A DNA stretch of 64,000 bases from Calliopum simillimum (lineage: Eukaryota; Arthropoda; Insecta; Diptera; Lauxaniidae). Of the stretch, positions 12,691-23,606 are shown one piece after another. The notes under the pieces were generated by a model. The model was not told the DNA's origin. It was given only the letters and a program-made list of their open reading frames with translations, and did not search any database. Location: NCBI GenBank assembly GCA_951812925.1, contig OX638370.1:79466004-79530003 (forward strand), given 5' to 3'. Positions within the stretch are counted from its first letter, which is position 1, and each line of letters opens with the position of its first letter. The translations under genes and the position numbers were made by a program.

Positions 12691-13787
12691 AAAACGCAGC
12701 TACATTTCCAGCGGAAATGAAATTAGAATAAGGAATAAGAGATTAATTAAAACATGTTTCTCATTAAATATATTGATCCTCCCTTAACCATACTTTTGAA
12801 AAAAAACCTTTTTTTTGGCAAAAATTGGAAGAATAAACCCTGCTTTTTGAGAAAATTGAGATGAAATGTTTAATCATACTCCTAAGCAATACTCAACTCA
12901 AGCTAAATGTCCCTTTTTGAGTAGATAATTCAAAGTGTCACAGTTCCTACTAAAGTTCAAAATCTACATCACAGATATAAAGTTTTCAAGTTCCAACTCT
13001 AACGTATGTGTGAGTGTGCACTTTGTTTGTCTAACAGAAGTCCAATGTACTGTGTTTTCTAATCTTATGACGCATCCGATTCACGCGCGCCTTTATGCAA
13101 ATATCAGATGCAGATGTAACGTAAAGTTCATAGGAATCACAAGAATAACGATTGGCTGATTTCATTGCATAGATTCAGTCATTCATTCAATATCTCTCTG
13201 TTGTATCTAAGTATGTGTAATGTATAAGTAAACATTTTTTATTTGTTTTTTATTCTTTTTAAGGATATTCAGGTGTATTCAAGAGTTTTAAAAGCTTCTG
13301 CGCTTATCGTCAGCAATGACCTACTTAGTTCAATTTGATTCCTCATGTGTTTACTCGTACATACAAACATATATCCGAAAGAGTTTAGCTTCATACCAAA
13401 ATAGAATTTGGTATTATTTATTTATTCATTCGTTAAATTTAGAAGCATCACAGCTGTCAGGAACAAGCGCTATGCAGCGTTCTACAGCTATTAATAACTT
13501 TCATTGTCAAGAAGTAAAGACAGGAAACGAAAAGAAATCAAATATGATTTCAGTAAATTGCATTTTTTATCGATTTTTATTTTTAGATACTTTTAAATAA
13601 AGTTCTACAAAATAAACGGACATCGAAAAATCTTAAAATATTCGAAATGTTGAAATTCTGAAAAAAAAAAAATAATGCGTGTGTAACTTCAAACATTGAA
13701 CACGTATTAATTAAACTTGTGGTTGAAAAATGAACTTGGCACGGGCACAAGATGCACGCAATATTTGGAACTGACGCTACTGACAGA
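12691..13787. other. Non-coding DNA between hAT relic and LINE
   Basis: No recognisable domain in any frame and no clear repeats apart from a short adenine run near 13661. Possibly unique host intergenic sequence. Confidence 0.5.
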
Positions 13788-13797
13788 ACGTATGTAA

Positions 13798-14772
13798 TGG
13801 TATAAGTGTGGCAACTCTGTTGAAGAAAAAGCTGATGCTTTTGCAAATCACTTAAGCACAGTTTTTCAACCCAATCCTCCTATTCAAGGCTTTCTTCCTC
13901 CTAATTTGCCATTAAACAGCGATGTTATGCAATTGAACTTTCATATTAGCAACGTAAAGGGTGTAGTTGAAGAGATGTGTCCCATAAAAGCTCCTGGGTG
14001 CGATTATATAACTCCCAAATTGGTAAAAGAACTGCCAAATTCAGCTTTTGTCTTTTTAACCAGACTTTTTAATGCTATAATTCAGTATGGGTATTACCCA
14101 ACAGAGTGGAAAATCTCATTAATAACCATGATTCCAAAACCTGGAAAAGATTGTACATTGCCTTCTTCATATAGACCCATCAGTCTTTTACCATGCATAT
14201 CCAAACTGTTTGAAAAACTAAAAATTTTTTTTCCGGTCCATCAATTCGGTTTCCGAAAACACCACGGAACAATTGAACAGGTTAATAGAATCACAAATGA
14301 AAACGTCACATACCTAGGTATTCATTTAGACAGACGGCTTACGTGGAGAAAGCATATTGGAGCCAAAAAAGCGCATGTTAAACTAAAAGCCTCCAGTCTA
14401 CATTGGCTCATAAATAGTCGGTCCCGTCCGAAACTTGAATATAAAATCCTTTTATATAAATCCATCATTAAGCCAATTTGGTTATATGGTATACAGTTAT
14501 GGGGTAATGCCAGCTTCTCGAACATTGAACTAATACAACGGACTCAGTCAAAAATTCTAAGAATCATGACTGGTGCTCCATGGTATATACGGAACGAAAA
14601 CATACATCGGGACCTTTGCATCTCCTTGGTCAAAGACGAAATCAACAAATACAAGCAAAGTTACGTTGCAAGATTGCTGTATCATCCTAATCCATTGGCA
14701 CGGAGGTTAAAAAATTTAAAAAAATTTCTCCAGACTAAAAAGAAAGGATCGTCCTGCTATGAATATCGTTAG
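13798..14772 (+). pseudogene. Jockey-like reverse transcriptase, internally deleted
   Basis: The frame is open from TGG at 13798 (after a stop at 13795) to TAG at 14770; the ORF is already in progress at the 5' truncation. It keeps the early RT blocks: a KAPG.D segment, then IPKPGKD, SYRPISLLPCISKLFEKL and HQFGFRKHHGT. Directly after this (joint near 14290-14310) it continues with YLGIHLDRRLTWRKHI, IIKPIWLYGIQLWG and MTGAPWYIRNENIHRDL, the thumb and C-terminal wording of Jockey. The palm segment with the catalytic YADD motif, normally between these blocks, is missing, and a shorter gap lies before HQFGFR. Frame is preserved across both deletions, which is odd for random decay. It cannot be an active polymerase. 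Confidence 0.88.
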
Positions 14773-14810
14773 CAATTAGCTATGTTAAGCTGACTGAATT
14801 CTAAATTTTG

Positions 14811-14942
14811 TATGCAGCCGGTATCTGGCGCGTACTTTTTTCTATGCAGCCGGCGGTATCTGGCGCGTACTTTTTTCTATGCACCCGGTATCTGGCGCGT
14901 ACTTTTCTCTATGCAACCGGTATCCGGCGCGTACTCTTTCTT
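14811..14942 (+). repeat. 32-35 bp tandem repeat in the LINE 3' UTR
   Basis: Four consecutive units built on ATGCAGCCGGTATCTGGCGC followed by GTACTTTTTTCT. One has a 3-bp CGG duplication and others have single changes. A degenerate fifth unit (ATGCAGCCGGAACTACTGGC) follows near 14965 after a 25-bp interruption. The units sit 40 bp after the ORF stop. Tandem 3' UTR repeats occur in some LINEs; the role is unknown. Confidence 0.9.
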
Positions 14943-15270
14943 ATATTTCTTGTTCCTGCTACACATGCAGCCGGAACTACTGGCGCAAATTTGAATGGAG
15001 TTCTTTTCATTCAAACATCCTGCTAAGCGGGCAGCATGTTTGTGAGAAGACTGAACGTACAACAACTGATTTCTTCTGCGCGTTTACCGAACTCCTAGGA
15101 TGTACAAGTCCCTATTAAATCTGGAGACACATTGAACACTAAATTATATATAAGATTAATTATGTATAATAATGTTATTTAGGATTAAGATTTTTAAACT
15201 TATTGTTAAATCTCCTAAGATGAGAAGATTCAATAAATGAATTCAAGTATTAAAAAAAAAAAAAAAAAAA

Positions 15271-15524
15271 TGGACAGATTGCCTGGAAATGTCAGAAAGA
15301 CGCAACATAATGAAACGATCACGCCCAAGCCAAATCCAAACTTTTTCCAGGTATTTGCTAGACACAATATTCAACTACTTATATACCAAGTTTCATAACG
15401 ATAGCTGCTGTCGTTAAAGAGATTTACAGTTTTAAACTTTTTTTTTTTTGCTTTTTGATTTGAAAAAATGTTAACATTGGAAAAAAGTTAAATTTTGAAA
15501 ATACTACATTTTAAATAATTAAAT
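15271..15524. other. AT-rich spacer after LINE tail
   Basis: No gene or repeat recognised. It starts TGGACAGATTGCCTGG immediately after the adenine tail. Confidence 0.4.
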
Positions 15525-16288
15525 TGTAACGAACTTTTTGATGCCGGGGTGATGCTCGCCGGATTGTCCAGGCTTTTCGTTATAAGAAATTAGAAAACTC
15601 TTGAATTTCACTTTTTAAATTCTTGCGTTTTATTGGTTTTTTTTTAGTTACAAAAATATTTATTTTTGTGGGACTCTAAAATTTCTGCTGTCTGCCTCTT
15701 CGTTCTGGATAAGTCTCCAAAACCTCCGTGGAGCTGCTCTGACAACTTCCAAGCTTCAGATTTCAGGCGCGAGACGTCAAAACCTCCTTATTCGTAGTTG
15801 GACTGGTCGCGATAACCGGGAAACCCACAGCGATTCAATTGTGCAACCAAGCGGGCCACACGGCTCCAATTCTCCTACGTCTCAGGGCTACAAATATATG
15901 CAGTAGCAGAAAAATATCGTTCACAACCAACGGTGGGATACCCACAGCGATTCGATTGATCAGATAAATAATATATTCCAACCACCGATCTATATTTGCT
16001 TCCCTTACTCTTTTGGAAAATCGTTCCCTTACCTGAATCTGAGTCCTGGGTGGCTGCCTTGTCTGCTCCGCTCGGGTCCTTGGTTATTTCCACTATGTTG
16101 TTTTCTTGCAGGGTAAATACGATGTCACTTCGACGACGCGCACTGTACTTTTGATTGTGATGTTTCAAACTTTTTTTGAATACTCCGAGACTGTCCCATC
16201 TGCCACTGTTGCTTCTGTATTTATCACAAACATATTGGCACATACAGCTGTGGATTAACGGTAAACTCGTCAAATCGGTTTTCTGCAC
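15525..16288 (-). mobile_element. Truncated LTR-like fragment (tentative)
   Basis: Read on the minus strand this stretch ends in GTTCGTTACA. That resembles the CGTTACA end of the putative LTR at 6281-7128, and it is preceded by an AATAAAAC signal about 90 bp upstream. It is GC-richer than its surroundings. Two related phrases around CCCACAGCGATTC lie near 15820 and 15938. A 137-codon frame (15875-16288, minus) crosses it; I recognise no domain in that frame, which would lie inside or just upstream of the LTR. The opposite end merges into the TGTTGY tract, so length and TSD cannot be judged. Confidence 0.3.
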
Positions 16289-16289
16289 A

Positions 16290-16725
16290 CGATCGCATGA
16301 TGCTGCTGCTAATTGTGTTTGGGTTTTTTTTTTTATGTACCGCTGTTGCTAAGCTGACATTGTTGCATTCTATGTTTGCAGTGGCTGTTGATTTTATTGA
16401 CTGCTGTTGCTATGAGGTTTTGTAGTTGTTGCTGTTGGTGATGTTGTTACTGGAGTGCCTGTTGTTGTTGTTTTTTTTATGGTTGTTGTTTCTGCTACTG
16501 TTGTTGTTTCTGCTATTGTTGCTGTTTCTGCTATTGTTGTTGTTTTTGCTATTGTTGTTGTTTCGGCTATTATTGTTTTTGTGGGTTTTTGCTACTACTA
16601 TTGTGGTTGTTGTTATTTGGTTTTGTTATTGCTGGGGGTTGTTCTAGTGGTGTTTCTGATTTTTTTTCCGTTGTTGATCCTGTTGTTGTTGGCGTTGTTT
16701 TGACGGGGCTGTACCATGAAAATAT
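16290..16725. repeat. TGTTGY / GTTTCTGCTA low-complexity tract
   Basis: Degenerate tandem of TGTTGTTGT, TGCTATTGTTG and GTTTCTGCT wording over about 430 bp. It produces three overlapping poly-Leu or poly-Val frames that are artefacts. On the other strand it is an AACAACAG-type tract, common in fly non-coding DNA. Confidence 0.8.
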
Positions 16726-17064
16726 GTGGGTGCAAATTGGGAACTTATTTGTTCCTCACAAAATTGTGTTTGTAACATTTTCCAAACCAAAATTTTTAAA
16801 CTAATTTAAAGTTGTTTAGCCCGAAAATCGCATTTATTATTTTTTTTTTTCTAGGGTCCGTTTTTGCAATAATCGAAAATAATCGGAATTTAAATCTATA
16901 AGTGTATTTAGTTGCAAGCACTTAAAGCTCAAGTTTACCAATATCAGATCATATTTTAGAAAGTTATTAAGGCTTAAGTGAAGTAAGACCATTTGGATTT
17001 TTTATCGAAAAATTAAACCGGTACAATAGACCGGTTCGATTTTGTATGAAGCAAAAAAAAAAAA
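16726..17064. other. AT-rich spacer
   Basis: No feature recognised; two short A/T homopolymers near 16838 and 17052. Confidence 0.4.
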
Positions 17065-17769
17065 ATCATCCCGAAACCGACTCAAAAATAAGAAGGATTA
17101 TTAAAATTATCAGCATAATTTTTTTTTTTTTTTTTTTTTCATTCCGAGAAAAATAAACGGAGCTCTTTTCTACTGAAGCCCCATTTTGACTAAATTAAAA
17201 CATGTTTTTTGGTCATAACTTTTTTCGCATCACAAAATGGACACCCGAGGATGCTTTAAAAATAAAAACTATGTCCTTACAAAAATTTTGGCGTTTAAAA
17301 ATTAAAATTTTTTTTTGGGGTATAGATAATATTCGCGTCTCATATTTTAAGGGTTTTTCAATTACGCGACCGGAAAACAATTTTTTACTCAAAAGCAAGG
17401 CATCTAACGGAAAAAGTCTTAGAATTGTCCAAAAAATACATGTGGATTTTTCCGGAGATTTTTCCAGACATTCTATAGTTGTTCAAAAATTTATCAAATT
17501 GCGAGTTTTCAGCAGTTAAGCTCGCGTTCGTCAGTGAAATGCTAGGTTAAGTCAAAACCGTAAAATGCGTAGAATCCTTCAGAGAATAGGAGAGAATTTT
17601 TTTAGAATTTTTGGAAATTTTTATTTTTTTTTTTTTTTTTACCAAGTTTTGAGAAATCATAAAATAGCTCAAAAAGTTCTGAAAAAAATCACACGCATTT
17701 TTTGGACAATTCCAAGCATTTTTTGAGGTCCACAAAGTGAGCCATACAGGTGTGACGAATTTCGATGTT

Positions 17770-18215
17770 ATTGGGTTGGGGATTTCGAGCTATTTCGAGC
17801 TTTTCTACAGTAATTTCGAGCTGTCTGGGAAATTTTCCATTTTCCGGAAAAGCGATAAAATCTTTTAACGCAGGAATTTTGAGCTAATTTTGAGCTAAAA
17901 GCATTTTCCGGAAAACTCCCAATTTTCCCAGAAAATCCCAAAAAACTTTTTTTAAGGCTTACTTTTTTTTTTTTCACAAACAAATACGCGGGAATGAGGT
18001 GTTTTCCGGAAATCCCTAAATTTCTCCGGAAAGTCCCAAAAAAATTTTTAAGGGCTTGCTTTATTTTTTCAGCCAGACGATCCAATGAGAATATTTGGCG
18101 ATCATATCATTTGACACACGAATTTCGAGCTAGTTTCAAGCTCATCAAAAACGAAAAGTGTTTTCCGGAAAACCCCAAATTTTCCCGAAAAATTTCAAAA
18201 AACCTTTTTTATGGC
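17770..18215. repeat. TTTCCGGAAAA / TTCGAGCT degenerate repeats
   Basis: At least four occurrences of TTTTCCGGAAA (17849, 17904, 18001, 18160 region). Each is followed by CCCAAATTTTCC-like and CCCAAAAAA-like wording, and interleaved with TTTCGAGCTA or TTTTGAGCTA. Spacing is irregular (about 55-160 bp). The 11-mer TTTTCCGGAAAA is self-complementary. No ORF meaning is attached to it. Confidence 0.65.
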
Positions 18216-18560
18216 GGTGCCAAGACATCCCCATTACCTTGCAAGCTTATCTGCCGTTTCCATTACCTTCAATTTCACTGTGTCCAGGTACCCAAATGAG
18301 GTGAACCTTATTTCGGGAGGCAAGTCTGATGAGCAGTTGAAGGCACTACCAAACTAAGAACGATGAAGAAGTTAAATTTTGCTGTCTGATAGAAAATATA
18401 TGTGTTTATTGCATTAGGTAACCTTCTATCATATTATCCCATGCAAAGCTCGATTGTACGAACTAACCGTATATGGCCACCTTCAACTCCCTCATCCGTT
18501 TTAGAGCCGTCTGTGTACCAGAGGCGGTAATCACCAATGAACTTAGTTCGCTCCTATTCC
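18215..18560 (-). pseudogene. LINE RNase H domain relic
   Basis: On the minus strand, near 18525-18480, a frame reads DYRLWYTDGSKTDEGV, the first catalytic block (TDGS) of retroelement RNase HI. Further along (about 18300-18245) it reads VHLIWVPGHSEIEGNG, the WVPGHS..IxGNE block, then loses frame through one extra base before the ADKLA-like wording. Stops lie between the blocks, so this is degraded. This RNase H arrangement is found in the I/R1-type LINE clades that carry the domain. Only the domain is left; no RT is adjacent. Confidence 0.75.
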
Positions 18561-18985
18561 CAGGCATTCTTGCTGAGGGATGTTACTCGGAAGTCGTCAA
18601 AAAGATGTGCAGAATGTTGTATTTGAGTAAGCAGTAATCACTGATAGTGAAGGTTAGGCTTTTGTTGGTGTTTATCTAGGGGGATTGTTTGATAGTTCAA
18701 GCCCTTCCTTTGTCTAGTAACATAAGTTTCGTTATGAACCTCAGCGCTTCCTTCGATGCCTATACCCCTAAAAAAAATTATAATTTTTAAACCGTAAAAT
18801 TTTTGTAAAAATATAGTCTTTGTTTCTAAAGTAAGTAATGAAAAAAAAGTAATGGCCTTTTTAGCCAAAATGGGCCTTCAATAGAATGAAAACTGCTCCA
18901 TTGGTTTTTTTCGGGATGAAAAAAATCATGCTGATGTCGGTTTTAAGAGAACTTCTAACTTCTGGCTCGGTTTTGAGATGAATCT

Positions 18986-20806
18986 AAATTTTGAGCCTAT
19001 CTAATGTGCAGTGACATAATCTTTGTTCAAGATCTATGTTTCTTAAGAATTGTAGAATATCAGTAGTTGGAGCGAAGTTTTAGCGAAGTTTCCATATTTT
19101 TTGCTGACAGATTTTTTGGATGATTTAGAAATTTTATTTAAAAATCTTTAAATTCTTTTATTTCAATAACACAATTTTACAGATTTGTGACAATGGCTTT
19201 GACTCGCCAATATATACTTATTGAATTAATTCTTCTCTTATAAAATGTCTGTCTTAAAATTTCACATACATAATTCAAAGTGCTTTCTTCAACGTAATTT
19301 AAACCTTTTAAGCTTTTTCAAATGGCTTCATACGATTGCGACGATATTCGCACCATCACTCAAACGAGATACAAATTTAATTACCAACTATTTTTAGCTT
19401 TTTGAATTTTAACAACAACTAATGGGCCATAGCCAGCCATCCATGGCTTGGCTTGGATGGGATGAATAAAATGTGAAAGTGAAGAAATTGAGAACAAAAT
19501 TGTTCGTTAACATCACAGCCAGTCAGTTCTACAAAAGCAGAATAAGTGGAATTTATGTGTGCAATTATGTGCGAAGTATGCGCACAGAACTCAACAATTA
19601 GAGAGCTGTGAAATGTGTTAGCAAGAAAAATGATCCGCCGGAACAGTACAAGAATTGTAACAATAGTGTTGCAATATAGTTGGTTTGTTGCGACTGCAAC
19701 AAGGAAGCAGTCGCCAGGGGAGCAGCGTCATTTAAAATGAATTCTCCATGAAATGAGCCAAACTCTCGCACGTAAATGGAGCAGTTGTTGCTTGCGAACG
19801 TACGTACGTAATTGAATTAAATGTCAACTGAAATGTTTCCGTTTCCAGATTTTCCAAAATTAAATAAATTATTTAGCTGCAACAATTGACATAGAAATGA
19901 AGCAGCAGCAGCAGCATTTTGTTCGCTCGGTACAGTCGCGTATGCTAAATCACAAGAGTTGAGCCAACGCGCGTCACTAGACGACCATTGGATTTGTGCA
20001 AAGTATATTGTTGCTTTTTTGGAACCACCATTAATGATGCCTGGATATTGACAAAATGAATGCATAAAATAGGTAGTAACTAGCAAGAGTGTGATGAGAG
20101 TGTGCAGAAAATGTACAATTCAAATGAACGAAGGTACACATTTCTATGGAAAATATTCAAAACAAGGCCATGTGTCCAAATGGTATTAACGAAACTAATT
20201 TTTGCACAAAATTCAGCTTAGATACCATAAAGCGATAGATATCAAAAGCTTTTGTCCAGTAAAATTTTTATGAATGTTTTGTCCTTTATTGTTAGGAAGG
20301 ACATTATTCCACTTTATCCTAAATCGTGTGAATATAAATGGATTGAATCATAATAAAATCGTATCATTTATGAACAAGTATAAAATAAAAGCGATGAATC
20401 GCTAATGTTGCTTTAATGTATTTTCCATTCAACAGTATCTGAATACTGACATTCTTTTTTTAGATTTTGCTCGTTAACTCAGAATTACAGTCGAATCGCT
20501 TTGACTGCTCTTGTACTTTTGCATTAGAAAAATTCTCAAAGGTACTACTTAGGTTACAGAAGTATAAAGTGGCATTTTAAATCACACGCTCAATGATATC
20601 AAATACACTTTTTATTCAATAGTACACACTTTAACATTATTGCACTGCAATCAAACTATAACTGAACCGCCACCACGAACAGTGGATGGGTTTGTATAAA
20701 ACGGCGGTTATGATCAGCAATAAAACTGTCCGAAAATTTTAAAATTTGAGAACATCCAAAAAATAATTTAAATTTGAAAAATTATTCAAGGAAAAATAAA
20801 ATATTT
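18986..20806. other. Non-coding DNA, possibly unique
   Basis: No domain and no repeat edges found. Contains a CAGCAGCAGCAG run near 19900-19915 and ACGTACGTACGT at about 19799. Possibly host intergenic sequence. Confidence 0.5.
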
Positions 20807-21675
20807 TTAAAGCAAAAGGTCCATTCAGTACGTCGAATGCGTCACGTCGTTTTTTCAACTGACTGCGACGCATTTGACGGAGAAGCCTGGCCCAATGAAT
20901 ACTTTCGAAACGGAATAAAACATCACAATTCTTTTTATAATAGAGTTATTCACGATCTGGAGTAACAAGCTGAGTAACAGGGTAAAAGTGAACTCAGTTA
21001 CTCTGAATAGTGAGCATACCCAATACTTTGCACTTATATTTGCTTTTTGTTTCTCAAAATAATTTTAGCTGCCAACAAAAAAAAAAAATTTTTTTAATTG
21101 AATATTTTGCTCTCATTCAAATTTTTATTTTTGATGAATGAAAATTGCCTCTCAATCATAAACAAGTTCAAACGTTTCTATAGAAATAGAAATAGTAAAA
21201 AAAAGGCAAAAGTGTAAGATTATTTTACACTAGAAAATAGCTTGACTAAAAGGGTAAAAGAGTAACAGAGTAACTTACGTATATTTTGTTGTTGTGGTTG
21301 TGCACTATTACCCTGTTACTCTGTTACTCAGGACGTTACTCTAGATCGTGAATACCTCTAATATTAATTTCAAATTTTAATTTTACACTTGCACATCTCC
21401 AATATTTTTTTATTTCAAAATTATTCAAAAAATAAAACATAAACGACAAAGAAAAAAAAAAAAACAAATGGAATTGTAAATAAATTTATTTTACGGTTGT
21501 CGAATCATACGACATAAATACGTCGAAAGTTGGGAGTTGGGCAACTTTTGTACGATGCGTTGACGGAGACGTACTGATTGGGTCGCACTTGATATAAACT
21601 CATATTTTTAACTTAGCGTTCAGTCGACAAAAACGACGTAACGTACTCGACGTACTGAATGGACCGTCCCCTTAA
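20807..21675. mobile_element. TTAA-flanked TIR element, nested host
   Basis: TTAA at 20807-20810 and 21672-21675 flank inverted ends sharing GGTCCATTCAGTACGTCG (left from 20818; right as its complement ending at 21665). The similarity extends to about 45 bp (CACGTCGTTTTT, CAACTGA). TTAA duplication is typical of piggyBac- and Kolobok-type transposons. No transposase is present. A second element (20943-21358) is inserted in it; without that, it is about 450 bp. The first few bases inside each TTAA differ, so the outermost edge carries some doubt. Confidence 0.7.
20943..21358. mobile_element. 416-bp MITE with 5-bp TSD, nested
   Basis: The ends are GAGTTATTCACGATCTGGAG on the left and the complement of GAGGTATTCACGATCTAGAG on the right, continuing into GTAACAGGGTAA-type wording. 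TAATA flanks both sides (20938-20942 and 21359-21363). It lies inside the TTAA-flanked element. The interior repeats GAGTAACAGAGTAAC-like units near both ends. No ORF. Confidence 0.85.
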
Positions 21676-22179
21676 CTTTTCACAAAATTTCCAAATATTT
21701 CACACGTATTTCTTGGACGAATCTAAGTATTTAATGCCTAGTACACTTTTTTCGTAAGATGCTTTCCTTTTGAGTAAACAAAAAGTTTTGCGTGCCGCGG
21801 GCGTTCAAAAGCCAAAAACTCTCACCTAGCGACCGAATCCCATCTTGAGTCATACATCGTATTAAAGCTTATAAATTATGCTTTACTTGAAAGTACCTTT
21901 AAAAAAAATTTAAGGGGGTTTTTGTAAAAAAACATTCAAAAGCATTTTTAAGTTTAAAAAATTTTGGTGAAAAAAACTTTTTTCACCAAGTAATATTTTT
22001 TTGTAAAAAGAAACCTTAAAAATTTTCAGCTGGTAGGTACGCTTGGCGTATTTTGCTTCATATTATGAGCTATTGTGCAAAAAAGCAAAAAAAAAATCTT
22101 CTTCCGAAACCGCAGATAGATTAAAGTTGTCATAATAAACGCAATTAAAATGATAAATCACCTGGAAATTGTTAATATA
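21676..22179. other. AT-rich spacer
   Basis: No gene recognised. Contains T/A homopolymers and a TTTTTTCACCAA/TTGGTGAAAAAA local inverted repeat near 21963-21990. Confidence 0.4.
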
Positions 22180-22893
22180 ACTGTGGTAAAATGATTTTCG
22201 AAAATTACGAAAATTTCCAAGATGGCGGCCATAGGAAGTTCGATCCAACTTTGGGATACTAACGTTTTTTTATCCGATTTTAATGAAATTTCCAGGGATA
22301 GTGCAGAAAGGTACGAGCTTTTGAAAAAATATTGCACTGAGAAATATGTGGAAAAAAGCTTTTTTAAAGCACTTTTGGTGCTTGCAGCACCCTTTAAATT
22401 TTTTTTAGAGTATTTTGATTTAAAAGTAAATTTTATTATAATTATTTTCCCACCCTCAAAATTGTGGTATCCTCTATGGCTATCAAGTTATGAGTTTATG
22501 AAGTTGTTCAATGCTGTGTTTATCATGAGTCTTTGGTGAACGTGTGCTACCATGTAGGGTTGCCACCACGATATTTTTTCCTTGTTCATTGTGAAATTTT
22601 TCATAGAATATTTTTTTAGAATATTTTAACAAAATACTTATAAAGGAGTTTTTGGAAAAGGGGTCAAAAAGACCTATGATAACATAAAATAAAATTTTTT
22701 TCTCAGTGTGATATTTTTTCAAAAGCCTTTACCTTTCTGCACTGCCCCTAAAAATTTCATTAAAGTCGAATAAAATGCCGAGGTGCTATGAATTTTCAAT
22801 TATGTGAATATCCAAATGTTGCATCGAACTTCCTATGGCCGCCATCTTGAAAATTTTCGGAATATTGAAAAATCATTTTACCATAGTGTATGT
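22180..22893. mobile_element. Foldback element C
   Basis: The left arm (22180-22350) and right arm (22695-22893) are inverted. GGTAAAATGATTTT, AAGATGGCGGCCATAGGAAG and AGTGCAGAAAGGTA on the left mirror AATCATTTTACCAT, CTTCCTATGGCCGCCATCTT and TACCTTTCTGCACTG on the right. The loop contains a reverse family E fragment (about 22640-22690, GGGGTCAAAAAGACC). Open frames here do not resemble proteins. Confidence 0.7.
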
Positions 22894-23606
22894 ATGTCAA
22901 ATACTAAATTTTTTGCCAATTTTCATAAAAATCGGAGATGTCAACCGAAATCTTAATCGATTACGCAAAGATTCACTCTATAGTATATTTTCAAATATTA
23001 AAAAATACCCACGGTAAAGGATTTTCAGAAATCATTTGAGCGTAAAATCTTCTAAATAGAGATTTAAGTTAAGTTCTGTATGTGAGAGACATACCCTTTT
23101 TCACAAAAAATAATTCGTTTAAACCATACTTTTTCGTATACTTAATATTTATGATAAGCATTTATTCATTTCTCAATTATAGAAACATGCATTATACATT
23201 TTTTGGGGTGCCTTATAATTTTTGGCTAAGGCTGTATATAGTGCAACGTTGCATGCTTCTAATCACGGAATAAGTTAGTTAAAAAATAATGTTTCAAGGA
23301 AGCTCAATAAAACTTTCTAATCTTTGAACTTGAATGTATTTAAACTTGGTCCGAATGCAATTTATGTCGCCGAGGATAGACACGGTACAGAGATTTTGAC
23401 AACTTCCTGTGTAATAGGTCATAACTTCACTTACGATAATTACTTATGTAACATTTAGAAAACGTAAGACTGTAATTGTTATACCATTTAAAAGTCAAAT
23501 TCAAAATTTTTCACCTTCAAAATAATACGACTTTTTTTTAGAAACGCCCATGTGAAATGTTTTTGCTCTCTCAAATTTTTTTTGGTCCAAAGTAATAATA
23601 GTGACA
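22894..23606. other. AT-rich spacer
   Basis: Nothing recognised; short chance frames only. Confidence 0.4.

Larger units (their letters stand above)
13788..15270 (+). mobile_element. 5'-truncated Jockey-clade non-LTR retrotransposon
   Basis: Contains the 3' part of a LINE ORF2, a 3' UTR with a tandem array, an AATAAA signal at 15232-15237 and a terminal run of 19 adenines (15252-15270). The left edge is approximate. GACAGA occurs at 13782-13787 and again at 15273-15278 just after the tail, a weak candidate TSD. 5' truncation and a poly(A) tail are expected products of target-primed reverse transcription. Confidence 0.88.
17065..18985. mobile_element. Large inverted repeat G with mixed interior
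   Basis: The left arm (about 17065-17330) and right arm (about 18735-18985) are inverted. CATCCCGAAACCGA, CCCCATTTTGACTAA, TACAAAAATTTTGGCG and TTTTGGGGTATAG on the left mirror TCGGGATG, TTAGCCAAAATGGGC, CCGTAAAATTTTTGTA and CTATACCCCTA on the right. The interior of about 1.4 kb holds a TTTCCGGAAAA repeat series and a LINE RNase H relic. It is either one foldback element that acquired other sequence, or two opposed copies of one repeat. Confidence 0.6.

Noticed and set aside
15875..16288. 137-codon minus-strand frame as a gene
   Set aside because: It has no recognisable domain and ends within the LTR-like fragment; kept only as part of that tentative feature.
16426..16703. Poly-Leu and poly-Val frames resembling membrane proteins
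   Set aside because: Translation of a TGTTGY low-complexity tract.
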